NCBI GenBank assembly: GCA_019058515.1
Contig: JAHPYY010000181.1
Location: 1-50,054 of the forward strand
DNA length: 50,054 nucleotides
Source: Promethearchaeota archaeon
GTDB taxonomy: Archaea > Asgardarchaeota > Lokiarchaeia > Sigynarchaeales > SOKP01
Direction of reading: 5' to 3'
How positions within the stretch are numbered: the stretch's first letter is position 1; every line of letters begins with the position of its first letter. Made by a program: the position numbers and the translations under genes. Shown in pieces: positions 26,304 through 34,842 of the stretch. The notes below the pieces were generated by a model. That model was not told the DNA's origin and ran no database searches. It was given only the letters and a program-made list of their open reading frames with translations.

Positions 26304-28775
26304 TTAGAAAAAAAAGAATAGATACGATTTAGGATTTAACTTCTTCAAAAGTTTATACATCATAACATTAAAAAAACTTAATTCTGATTTCAAATAAAGA
26401 ATAGCTGAGTTAAGTGAAAAAGACACGGATTCTATTTGGTGATAAGGAATATCCTTTATTTGTCCGAATATATTGGATATTTCAATGTTTTCATTATTCT
26501 TTTCTGCAGGTTTTTTATCTTGAACATTAATACGATTAACATAGCAAATTTCAAAATTATTCACTGGTTTCTTTAAAAATATCGTTGTTAAGATCCTATG
26601 TTGTTTTACCCAGTTAAATAGTGTGATTTCGCTTTTTCTAAACTGTTCGTATTTGCTTAATGAAAAATAAATATCATTTGGTTTTACAATTAAATCTTTC
26701 AGATGAATTTCTTTTTTAACTACTTTTAATCCAACAGATTCTATTATAATTATATAATCGTTAAATTCTTTTGCAGGAATGACATCAACGCATTTAAATA
26801 TATCAAGTTGAGCTTTAATCTTTAAAAATACGGTCTTATTTTTCAAATTCATAAGAAATTTGGTAGAATTTGGTAGCTTAGTTTTTGTGATTTCTTTTTC
26901 AATTTTTTTTTGTCCTGAATCGGTGAATATATATTTTGCATCCTTCCCTTGATTAATGATGTCAATGTTTTCTAGCTTCAAAGGATAATTATTTTTTATG
27001 TAATAAGTTTCTTTTAGATCTACTTCTTCTTTTTTAAATAATGATGTTTCTAACAACATTTGGGAATTGTTACCTGAAATTTCCACAACATATTCAACTC
27101 CATCTGCTATATTATCCTTGAACTTGACATCAGTTAGTACTCCTATTATTTTGTCAGCTGTAATTAAATTAGTGAAAAGATAGGTTTTTTGTAGAGCGTT
27201 CTCAAACATCAGCTTCTTTTTTAGGTTTTTAAGGAATTCTGACACAATTAAATTCGGAAATCTTTCATTGAATTTTTGAATAGCAATAGTTTGAAACAAA
27301 TCTCGCTCATTTTTAAACAATTGAGCGTATTTTTTTTGTTTGGATCTTTTTAGTAGCATAAATGGCAAGAGCGCTTGTTTAAACGGTTTTAAATTGTTAC
27401 CAAGAAGGGAGGCGATTCTCAAGAACGAAGGGGGGTGAGAATTTAGCAAATTTGCAATTAAAGACCCTCTAGATGGTTTTATCATTGATTTATTAAGATA
27501 TTCTGCTGTACTTATGTAATCCAACTTTTTATTATTTTCAAAGATCTTTTCTTCGCATAAAAGCATGGTATTTAAACCAATTTCTCTCCCTGACGCGTAA
27601 AAGCTTTCTAAGTTGTATAAAGCTTTTACTAACTCCTTTGCATAACCACATTTTTTTGCGTAAAGATCAGCGTTTCCCTCTAATGTTCTTACGATTATGT
27701 ATATAAATATATATAACGATACATTAAATAGGATGAAATAAATCAAGGGAAGTTTAGGATCCCCAAAAGTATAATCGTAATAAGTAGCGGGAATTTTTAA
27801 TATCATTCTCAGAACTAAATCGCTAATTGTAATTAAGGTTAAAATTAGCGTGTGATTTGCCTTTGTGTGGGCTAATTCGTGGGCTACGATCCCTTTCAAC
27901 TCATCTTCAGGGATTTCATCAACATCCTCAGCAATAATGGCTATTCTCCTATCAAAAAATGGTCCATATGCCATTGCGTTTAATATGGGATATTCTCCGA
28001 AACCAACTCTAACTTTGGAATTTAAGTCTAACTTTGTTTTCACTTCATTCACTAAACTTGTCAATTTCTCATTCTTTGATCTTTTAACACCTAATAATTT
28101 GTCCAAGAGAAATCCAGATGAAAAATAGATTAAGATGTTAACAAATATGAGGACTATGTAAATATATTCCAAAAAGTTAATTGGAGTATATTGATTTACG
28201 AAAATAACAGCAATCCACGCAATTATGTAAAGAAATAAAGTCAAATAAGCGGGAGACATAAATCTCCACACAATTAAATACCTTCTACCAAAGAAAATAA
28301 ACCCCAAAATTAATAATATCCAAAAAGAAAAAGCAAACGCAGTATTTAGATAAAAAGGATTATCTAGGTAGAAAGAAATTACTCCGCAAACAAATATTAC
28401 ATTGTAGGTAATTAAGGAAATTATAACAAGGCGATTAATTACAGCATATTCCTTTAATTCGTAAGCTCCAAACCAAAGATAAATAGAAAAGGCGCCCATG
28501 AACGAGGTGATAATATCTTTTGTGAAAAAGAAGATATAAAATCCCATAAATAAAATTATTACCAAGTCACTCCACTCTCCACGTTTTCCTATATTAACCC
28601 ATTTAAACATTTCTTGGGTAGTCAATGCAAATAGCGCTATAAATACATAAAAACTCCAATCTAATATTATATCTATAAATGTCTTTTGTAAAATGAAAAA
28701 TGTAATCAATACAAACACAATTAGGGTTATTGCCAAATAACTTACAAATAAGGTTATTCGATTAAGTTTATTCAT
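26304..28775 (-). CDS. Large HtpX-like M48 metalloprotease with N-terminal membrane domain and long C-terminal extension
   Basis: Protein of 823 residues. About seven hydrophobic helices fill residues 10-235. The catalytic zinc motif is HELAH at 299-303 in GIVAHELAHTKANH, and LEGNADLYAKKCG supplies the third ligand Glu. Canonical HtpX is under 300 residues, so both ends are extended. The C-terminal roughly 370 residues have no recognised motif and look like beta-rich soluble domains. HtpX-type enzymes degrade damaged membrane proteins; here the extension may bind substrates or regulate. Confidence 0.85.
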   Translation of the reverse strand: MNKLNRITLFVSYLAITLIVFVLITFFILQKTFIDIILDWSFYVFIALFALTTQEMFKWVNIGKRGEWSDLVIILFMGFYIFFFTKDIITSFMGAFSIYLWFGAYELKEYAVINRLVIISLITYNVIFVCGVISFYLDNPFYLNTAFAFSFWILLILGFIFFGRRYLIVWRFMSPAYLTLFLYIIAWIAVIFVNQYTPINFLEYIYIVLIFVNILIYFSSGFLLDKLLGVKRSKNEKLTSLVNEVKTKLDLNSKVRVGFGEYPILNAMAYGPFFDRRIAIIAEDVDEIPEDELKGIVAHELAHTKANHTLILTLITISDLVLRMILKIPATYYDYTFGDPKLPLIYFILFNVSLYIFIYIIVRTLEGNADLYAKKCGYAKELVKALYNLESFYASGREIGLNTMLLCEEKIFENNKKLDYISTAEYLNKSMIKPSRGSLIANLLNSHPPSFLRIASLLGNNLKPFKQALLPFMLLKRSKQKKYAQLFKNERDLFQTIAIQKFNERFPNLIVSEFLKNLKKKLMFENALQKTYLFTNLITADKIIGVLTDVKFKDNIADGVEYVVEISGNNSQMLLETSLFKKEEVDLKETYYIKNNYPLKLENIDIINQGKDAKYIFTDSGQKKIEKEITKTKLPNSTKFLMNLKNKTVFLKIKAQLDIFKCVDVIPAKEFNDYIIIIESVGLKVVKKEIHLKDLIVKPNDIYFSLSKYEQFRKSEITLFNWVKQHRILTTIFLKKPVNNFEICYVNRINVQDKKPAEKNNENIEISNIFGQIKDIPYHQIESVSFSLNSAILYLKSELSFFNVMMYKLLKKLNPKSYLFFFF

Positions 28776-28892
28776 CTTTCATATAAACCTCAAAAATTGC
28801 ATTTAATTCGTTTTTGATCTTATTTTTTACATATAATGGAATTTAATCCTTATCTTATCTATTTATTGATAGTGAATATTAAAAGTGAAATA

Positions 28893-29969
28893 TTAGATCA
28901 ATTTTAGTTTTGATCCGTCGACTAAATGCTCTGAACAATCTATGTGTCTTATCCAATAAAGATCTTTAGGAAGTACATTGTATCTAGGACCGTCTGGTAA
29001 TTTTTCATTATAAGCCAATTTTATATAGATATACGGCATATTTCCTTTAAAGAGATTAAACTTTTTAGCTGTGTATGAGAAAAAATAACTAGTTGTAAAG
29101 AATCTCCCCGCATTAATTTCTGTAGGGCAGATTATTCCTGCTTTATCTTCTTTTAAATCAACACAAAAAATTCCCGTTGCGTTTTTATCGATGGTAAGAA
29201 CTGCCTTAGTCGCCATTTTATTTACATTGTCATTATGAATAGTACGAGCTACAATAGGAGTACCAGTTACTCCAGAAGGCGCTAAATATGGATAAATATA
29301 TTCTAATCGCTCGCGTGCTTGAGAGGTAATTAATTCACCCTCTTTGAACACACTTTGAAAAGCAAAATTTCGTCCTGGCAGATATTCTTGAGCAATAAAT
29401 TCCCAGCTTTTACCCCTAGAACGCCAATAGTTTATCCAACTTAGGCCTGTTTCAATGTTTTCCACAGGAGTACTACCTGTACCCCCAGCTCCTTTTTTAG
29501 CCCTTATCCATATTTTGCTTCCTAGTTCTGTTAAAGCTCTAGCTACATCTTCTCTAACATATTCGTTTCTAATCTCAATAGCTTTAATTGAAGGAAATCC
29601 ATTTTCCTTCCAAATCTCCGCACTGCGATATTTGTTTTGTAAAATTTGGATTGTGTCCTTCTTTGGAAGGAAGGTTAAAGCACTTAATTGATCTCGTTTT
29701 TCAGATATTGTGTGGACTTCAATATCAGGTTGGGGATGAACAAAATCAATTTTTCGCTTTTCAGCAATCTTATTAATAGCTGTTATATATTCCGGTGATG
29801 TGGCTCTAGGGATGATGAAAGTCTCATTAGTCCAAGGTTTTGAGAAGAAAGTATGATAAACATTTATATCCGTACCGTATAATTCCATCTCTTCATCAAC
29901 AGATTTAAGAGATTTTAGGAAATTTACCCCTGCGGGACCTCCAGCCCCTAATACCAAAATTTTTTTCAT
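28893..29969 (-). CDS. ATP-grasp domain protein (carbamoyl-phosphate-synthase-like)
   Basis: Protein of 358 residues with an N-terminal Rossmann-like pre-ATP-grasp domain (KKILVLGAGGPAGVNFL), an ATP-binding loop in WIRAKKGAGGTGSTP, and metal-site strands GIFCVDLKEDKAGIICPTEINAGRF. It belongs to the group of ATP-grasp carboxylate-amine/thiol ligases related to CarB. Substrates are unknown. It sits beside the Alg7-like and UbiA-like genes, which would fit a role in envelope or cofactor chemistry, but that is inference. Confidence 0.8.
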   Translation of the reverse strand: MKKILVLGAGGPAGVNFLKSLKSVDEEMELYGTDINVYHTFFSKPWTNETFIIPRATSPEYITAINKIAEKRKIDFVHPQPDIEVHTISEKRDQLSALTFLPKKDTIQILQNKYRSAEIWKENGFPSIKAIEIRNEYVREDVARALTELGSKIWIRAKKGAGGTGSTPVENIETGLSWINYWRSRGKSWEFIAQEYLPGRNFAFQSVFKEGELITSQARERLEYIYPYLAPSGVTGTPIVARTIHNDNVNKMATKAVLTIDKNATGIFCVDLKEDKAGIICPTEINAGRFFTTSYFFSYTAKKFNLFKGNMPYIYIKLAYNEKLPDGPRYNVLPKDLYWIRHIDCSEHLVDGSKLKLI

Positions 29970-30033
29970 ATTGTTTTGAAGGTTTCTATTTGAAAAATGA
30001 ACATATTTTAATTCCTTGTTAATATGTCTGTTA

Positions 30034-31416
30034 TTATTTAAAATTTTTAGAGTTTTCTCTTCTTTCCATCCTGGTTACTTGAACTCTGAAATACAAAATT
30101 GATACAAAATACATTAATAATAATGTCAGGACAAATAATAGAGCCGATAGTACTATATTTAATGGTATTTGTAGAAATAATAAGTCGATATAATGAAAGG
30201 GGAAGATGGCTACGATGATATCTATATAATATAAAACTAACGCCATTGTTGCTAATAAACCAATCATTAAAACAATTACTCCTCTAATTCTTGGAAACAA
30301 ATAGACCAAAATACTAATTAAAATTATAATTGTAATAAAAACGTAAAATATAACGTCTAACGGAAAACCTGTTGTTGAATATAGCATTAACAACACAGAA
30401 CTAATAGAAAAAAAACCACAGGTTATTGATATAATATAAAAATTTAATACAAGATTCTTTTCTGTTAAAGGTCCTTTTGCTAGTATTAAACGTGGTAGCG
30501 TTAACACCGCATTTCTCCTTCTTGATGCTTCGATCAATCCATTGTCAAGCAGAATTATATCTTGTCTCTCTTCTGAAATATTTCCACTTTCTAAGAAACC
30601 CCGCAATGAAGCTAGTACAAAAAAACTATTAAAAATATGTATTAACAAAGTACAGCTAACTACTACTTCTAAAGACCCAAATAACGCTATACATGCAATC
30701 ATAGCCCCCATACTTAAAGTTCCAACATCTCCAGGGAATATTTTAGCAGGATATTTATTATATATATAAAATGGGATTATTATAGCTAAACTTATTACTG
30801 AAAATAAAATTGCTATCCAAGAATTCCAAAGTATCGCACAAATAAGGATAAATACAAGTGCAATCATACATGTACCTGCCCCTTCTCCATTATACCCCTC
30901 CAACATATTAACAGTATTAGTAAATACTGAGACAATTATGGGTATCATCAGTGGATATATGATTGTTAAGCGCGTTTTGCCTATAAAAGGAAAGGTAGGG
31001 GATTCGATAGTGATGAAATTATAATAATTACCAAGGAATAAGAAAATACCAGTAAAAATCGTCAATATAATTTTAAATATTGATTTGAGTTTCGTTCTAT
31101 CGTCGATATAACCAATGAAACCAGCAGTAATTATGGTCAACATGAAAATAAGGATTTCGGCATATAATGTAGGAAAAAAAAGAATTGCTGCTAGTGAAGT
31201 AATCGTAGTTCCAACTACTAGACTTACACCTCCTGATTCAGGTACTTCTGGTTTGTCTACTTTATGGATATCTATTCCCATATACTGTTTATTTCTCATC
31301 CATTTTATAAGATAAGGAAGAAACAAGTATGTACTTACAAAACCTATAATGAACAGTAATATCAAAAAGAAAAATTGTTGAAAAATCAATATAATGTCAA
31401 CTTCAGTAAAAATCAT
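30034..31416 (-). CDS. Alg7/AglH-like sugar-1-phosphate transferase (GT4/WecA/MraY superfamily)
   Basis: Polytopic membrane enzyme of about 460 residues with around ten helices. Family motifs: GYIDDRTKLKS (Asp-Asp), NMLEGYNGEGAG, FPGDVGTLSMGA, and RRRNAVLTLPRLILAKGPLTE, which matches the late cytosolic segment of eukaryotic Alg7/DPAGT1 and archaeal AglH better than bacterial WecA. These enzymes put GlcNAc-1-P or a related sugar phosphate on dolichyl phosphate, the first step of N-glycan synthesis. The ATG at 31416 is preferred over the TTG at 31431; no SD is present, fitting a leaderless message. Confidence 0.85.
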   Translation of the reverse strand: MIFTEVDIILIFQQFFFLILLFIIGFVSTYLFLPYLIKWMRNKQYMGIDIHKVDKPEVPESGGVSLVVGTTITSLAAILFFPTLYAEILIFMLTIITAGFIGYIDDRTKLKSIFKIILTIFTGIFLFLGNYYNFITIESPTFPFIGKTRLTIIYPLMIPIIVSVFTNTVNMLEGYNGEGAGTCMIALVFILICAILWNSWIAILFSVISLAIIIPFYIYNKYPAKIFPGDVGTLSMGAMIACIALFGSLEVVVSCTLLIHIFNSFFVLASLRGFLESGNISEERQDIILLDNGLIEASRRRNAVLTLPRLILAKGPLTEKNLVLNFYIISITCGFFSISSVLLMLYSTTGFPLDVIFYVFITIIILISILVYLFPRIRGVIVLMIGLLATMALVLYYIDIIVAIFPFHYIDLLFLQIPLNIVLSALLFVLTLLLMYFVSILYFRVQVTRMERRENSKNFK

Positions 31417-31512
31417 GGCAAAATACAGCAATTCATTCTCTTAAGTTTAAAAGTCTCTTATTCTATATTTATTATTCCTTTTAAGAATCTGACTAAGAAA
31501 AGTTGTAACTTA

Positions 31513-31531
31513 GTTAAAATATAAAAAATAA
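31513..31531 (-). terminator. T-rich tract after tRNA-Gln
   Basis: Directly after the tRNA 3' end the minus strand reads TTATTTTTTATATTTTAAC. Such T-rich stretches often end archaeal tRNA transcripts. Confidence 0.4.
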
Positions 31532-31629
31532 TAGCCCGGCACGGATTCGAACCGTGGTCGCGGGGTGTCTTCCAAACTACTTTTCTTCTGTTCAAAGCCC
31601 CAAATGCTTGGCCACTACACCACCGGGCT
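31532..31629 (-). tRNA. tRNA-Gln(UUG) with a 25-base intron
   Basis: The minus strand folds into a full cloverleaf after removal of an intron: acceptor AGCCCGG/CCGGGCT, D-stem GTGT/GCAT, anticodon stem TGGGG/CCCCG, T-stem CACGG/CCGTG with loop TTCGAAT, and A73. The anticodon loop spans an interruption; the canonical intron site after position 37 gives anticodon TTG. Exon 1 is 31629-31592 and exon 2 is 31566-31532; the mature length is 73. CCA is not encoded. Gln-tRNA in archaea is made via GatDE, not seen here. Confidence 0.95.
31567..31591 (-). other. tRNA intron with bulge-helix-bulge splice sites
   Basis: The 25-base intron lies between positions 37 and 38. Exon bases CTTT pair with GAAG near the 3' end of the intron to give a four-base-pair helix flanked by three-base bulges (GA/A and AC/A), so both cuts fall between bulge bases two and three as in the canonical archaeal BHB motif. 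Confidence 0.85.
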
Positions 31630-31638
31630 AAAATAATG

Positions 31639-32262
31639 CTAGATATTAAAGGGTTTTAAATCTTTACTTAAGAATTCTTCTTCTAATAAATTTTTTTTGG
31701 TTTTTAAGAATTCAATATCTTTTTCCTTATCTCTAAACTCGTCAGGTAACATTTGAGGGATAGTTTCTATTATGGGAAACCAGCGATTACATTTTTCGCA
31801 AAACAAAATCCCCGATTCTATTTCTGTATTTACTTTAAACTTGTTAACGAGGTATAATTCAGGTAAAATATCATCAATATTGTCAATCTTTTTATTTTGA
31901 GCGAATTGGATTATTTTTAACATTACGCTTGAGGTAAGGGTTTCAATAATATTCTCAGCTAATTGATTTCCACCTTTAATTTGAAAATTCTTAAGTTCCT
32001 CCAAGCTATGATTCAATAAATTTAAGTATTTTTGAATTGCAGTCTTTTCTAAGACTACTTTATCGGACAAATATATTTCATTGTCTTCTATAGAAATATC
32101 GATTAATCTTTCACTTTTTATTAGATCGACATTTCTTTGTTTAAAGACCTCGAAGTATGATTTTAAATCTTGGTTACTGGTTTCAAATTTAAAGATATAA
32201 AGTTTTAAAGGGAAAAATTTATCCATTGGACATGCTAAAATATCAAAGAGCCAAGGTTTCAA
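31639..32262 (-). CDS. trm112: Trm112-family methyltransferase activator
   Basis: Protein of 207 residues whose start, KPWLFDILACPMDKFFPLKL, is the first part of Trm112, and whose FCEKCNRWFPIIETIPQMLPDEFR at about 154-177 is the second. Trm112 is a small partner that stabilises several RNA and protein methyltransferases. About 130 residues separate the two halves, much more than in short archaeal members, and the first Cys (C11) has no nearby partner while C155/C158 are present. It starts with TTG after GAGGTG eleven bases upstream. The tRNA-Gln gene follows ten bases later. Confidence 0.85.
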   Translation of the reverse strand: MKPWLFDILACPMDKFFPLKLYIFKFETSNQDLKSYFEVFKQRNVDLIKSERLIDISIEDNEIYLSDKVVLEKTAIQKYLNLLNHSLEELKNFQIKGGNQLAENIIETLTSSVMLKIIQFAQNKKIDNIDDILPELYLVNKFKVNTEIESGILFCEKCNRWFPIIETIPQMLPDEFRDKEKDIEFLKTKKNLLEEEFLSKDLKPFNI

Positions 32263-32294
32263 ATGCGGTGTAACACCTCTTTTCTATGGGTGGA

Positions 32295-34121
32295 TTAAAG
32301 TAAGTAAGATCTTAGCTGTTGTATATTTTTATCTATATTTCTATCTATTCTTTTTCTTCTTTTTAAATATTCGTCAGACAATTTTACATACGATTCTCTA
32401 GAAGGTAGTTTTCCTTGTCTGTATCTTGAATCTAAAAGATTTAATGCATCTTTGATGGATACACGCTCAGCTTCTAGATTATCTAAGCTTGTAACGATAT
32501 TATTAATATCAGGATTTGATTCTTTTAATACCTTTTTAAAAGGAAGAATTTCGCTATTTATTTCTTCGATTTTACGATTATTTTTACTCAGCAGATTCTT
32601 GTAAGCTTTTTTAGGTAATTTTTTCCGTTTTACCTCGTCTTCAGCTCTACGAATTTCCAAAATTAGCGCATTCTTATCTTCATAAAGGGAGCAGAATTCT
32701 CTTATTTCGTTACTAGGCAAGTAGGTTAATTCCAAATCAGAGATATCTAATTTCTCCTTCGAAGATTTGGTAACAACGATGAAAATCGAACATATACTAA
32801 TAATTAATAATATAAAGATAAGAGGTCTAAATATCATCCCAAATATGTCAAGATAATAAGTAAACAGTATTATATCATCATCTAACGGACTAACATTTCT
32901 CGAAAGATAAAGTAAAGTTAATGTCCCTTGAGAAATGACAATAGAATCAGGATCTTTAGATAAATACTTTAAACCGCTAGATCCTTCAATTTTAATTTGA
33001 ATTTGTTGATTCTCTATGATGTATTCATATTGTGTTATCTCTTTTCCAATTGTTACAGACTCCTCAAACCAGTTTATTGAAAAGTAATTTTCATAAGGTA
33101 GGTAGAATTGAATTGAAAAATAAAATCGATTCCCAGGAGTTAAAACTATTCTGTTTTTTTGTAACTCGATGTCGATTCTTTTATATTTTTTAGGATTTTC
33201 CTCAGAAATTTCTTCAATTGTCGTTCCTAGAATATCTCCAAGATCATCAAATATGAGGATTCCTTTAGCTTGACTATCAAGACTTAGCGATAGTTTAGTA
33301 ACATCCATCGCGCCTTTATTTTCTATCAATATTTCATCTGTTACTTCTAAACCACCCCACGCAGATACATCAATTTCTCGATTAAGTTCAATAATATTTA
33401 ATTTTGTTAACGACGAGTCGGTAAAATGAATTGTAATCGTTTTTTGCTCCAAATTAGCCAAAAAGGGCTCTAAATAATCGCTTAATTCATAATAAACATA
33501 TCCATCTGGGTGTAGTGTCCCTCCTAAATAATCCTGTACTTCTGAGCTTGAAGGAACTAGATATTCTGCCCGTACATCCCCATCTACTATATATGGCAAT
33601 ATTGGGTAAACAAAACCAGTGAAAGATAAATCCTGAGTGGTGTGCAAACTTAAATAATGCACCATATCTTTGTAAGTCTGCAAGAAGCTAACGGTTTTTG
33701 ATTGAAAAGGCAATAGAGGAGACTCAAAATGTATGAAAAACATTTCATATTCGTTCAGAGTGATAGATGGTCTATCAACTATTAGCGTACTCTCTTCACT
33801 TCCAACAGCTTCGTAGAAAATTAGAATATCAGAATATTCAAGAGGGATACCGATCATAAAACTATATACGGGATTATTATTCAAATTCTTGAGGGTTAGC
33901 TGATCCTCCATGTTAACTAAACCGTATCCACTAATGTTTGCGCGTCTATAGAGTTTTGTTATGAGAATGTTATCAGTTTCGTCAATCATAGAGGATTTTT
34001 TTAAGCCATCTTCGGGATTAATAGATATATCTTCTCTATTGCTCAAACCTTGAAGCAGGATCGAAACTACAAAAAGTAATGTAAGAATTAGCACAAAATA
34101 GGAGGTTTTTTTTCTTAACAT
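32295..34121 (-). CDS. Ribophorin I (OST1)-like oligosaccharyltransferase subunit
   Basis: Type I membrane protein of 608 residues: N-terminal signal/anchor helix (9-26), an ectodomain of about 400 residues, one membrane helix (about 429-450) and a 158-residue charged helical cytosolic tail. The ectodomain segment REIDVSAWGGLEVTDEILI followed by ENKGA closely resembles the ribophorin I region IEVSHWGNIAVEENV. A downstream DDLGDILGT, LPYENYF and the tail GKLPSRESYVKLSDEYLKRR also align by eye with RPN1 (607 residues in human). This subunit of oligosaccharyltransferase helps present substrates to STT3. I am confident in the homology, less in the function. Confidence 0.8.
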   Translation of the reverse strand: MLRKKTSYFVLILTLLFVVSILLQGLSNREDISINPEDGLKKSSMIDETDNILITKLYRRANISGYGLVNMEDQLTLKNLNNNPVYSFMIGIPLEYSDILIFYEAVGSEESTLIVDRPSITLNEYEMFFIHFESPLLPFQSKTVSFLQTYKDMVHYLSLHTTQDLSFTGFVYPILPYIVDGDVRAEYLVPSSSEVQDYLGGTLHPDGYVYYELSDYLEPFLANLEQKTITIHFTDSSLTKLNIIELNREIDVSAWGGLEVTDEILIENKGAMDVTKLSLSLDSQAKGILIFDDLGDILGTTIEEISEENPKKYKRIDIELQKNRIVLTPGNRFYFSIQFYLPYENYFSINWFEESVTIGKEITQYEYIIENQQIQIKIEGSSGLKYLSKDPDSIVISQGTLTLLYLSRNVSPLDDDIILFTYYLDIFGMIFRPLIFILLIISICSIFIVVTKSSKEKLDISDLELTYLPSNEIREFCSLYEDKNALILEIRRAEDEVKRKKLPKKAYKNLLSKNNRKIEEINSEILPFKKVLKESNPDINNIVTSLDNLEAERVSIKDALNLLDSRYRQGKLPSRESYVKLSDEYLKRRKRIDRNIDKNIQQLRSYLL

Positions 34122-34279
34122 TTTAAATTCTACTTAAATTTTAACCTTAGTCTTGAATAATTAAAACTAATAATAATAATTTATCAAATTTATTGCTGAA
34201 ATTAAGTTCAATAAACATTTAAAGGAAATTTTGATAAGAGTAAAATAATTAAGGACAATTGATTTTTTTTAATTATACA

Positions 34280-34501
34280 ATGTCGTCAAGACGCCAATCG
34301 AGAAGAAAAAAAAGACGTTCTGGAAATGCTCCAATGCCCATGGGGGGAGCGGGATTGATGAGATTTTTCGAGGATAGTTCAATTGGAATTAAACTAGGAC
34401 CGATAACGACTGTAATAATATCGTTAGCATTGATATTAGTTGTTATTTTAGCACACTTCGGAGTATTTTCTTGGATATTTACACCAGGAAGCGGAGGGTA
34501 A
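34280..34501 (+). CDS. secG: Sec61-beta (SecG-like) subunit of the protein translocon
   Basis: Tail-anchored subunit of the Sec61/SecYEG channel. The protein of 73 residues begins with a basic RRQSRRKKRRSG, then GGAGLMRFFEDSSIGIKLGP, the archaeal/eukaryotic Sec61-beta motif, and one C-terminal helix (about 43-66). I use the ATG at 34280; the longer reading from TTG at 34259 adds a non-conserved stretch. Divergent from the OST1-like gene by 158 bp, so both could be expressed from one intergenic region. Confidence 0.92.
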   Translation: MSSRRQSRRKKRRSGNAPMPMGGAGLMRFFEDSSIGIKLGPITTVIISLALILVVILAHFGVFSWIFTPGSGG

Positions 34502-34527
34502 CCCACGCTAATTAATGCAAGCAAATA

Positions 34528-34830
34528 ATGAAACTATCAGACTTTCAAGATTTAATCAAAGCCCTTTATTTCAATAAAGACAAAAATAGAGGCGTTAGTA
34601 ATACATTTATTTGGCTAGTTGAAGAAGTTGGAGAGTTAGCAAGAAATCTTAATTCTTTTCCGTTAAATAAGGAAAATTTGAGCGAAGAACTAACGGATAT
34701 AATCGCTTGGACATGTTCCATAGCAAATTTATTAGACATTAACTTAGAAAATGCGTTAAAAAGGAAGTATCCAAGTAAATGCATTAAGTGTAATCATATG
34801 CCATGTGAGTGCACCAATAATCGTATATAA
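34528..34830 (+). CDS. MazG-like nucleotide pyrophosphohydrolase
   Basis: Protein of 100 residues with the MazG metal motifs EEVGEL in helix 2 and EELTDIIAW in the next helix, followed by a cysteine-rich tail CIKCNHMPCEC that probably binds zinc. Such small all-alpha enzymes hydrolyse NTPs to NMPs, often as house-cleaning. It lies 26 bp after sec61-beta and its stop is followed at once by the epimerase region, so it is probably in an operon with both. Confidence 0.85.
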   Translation: MKLSDFQDLIKALYFNKDKNRGVSNTFIWLVEEVGELARNLNSFPLNKENLSEELTDIIAWTCSIANLLDINLENALKRKYPSKCIKCNHMPCECTNNRI

Positions 34831-34842
34831 TTGTGTGTCAAT

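Noticed and set aside
34273..34524. Minus-strand reading frame of 83 codons opposite Sec61-beta
   Set aside because: Sec61-beta on the plus strand has clear family motifs; the antisense frame does not.
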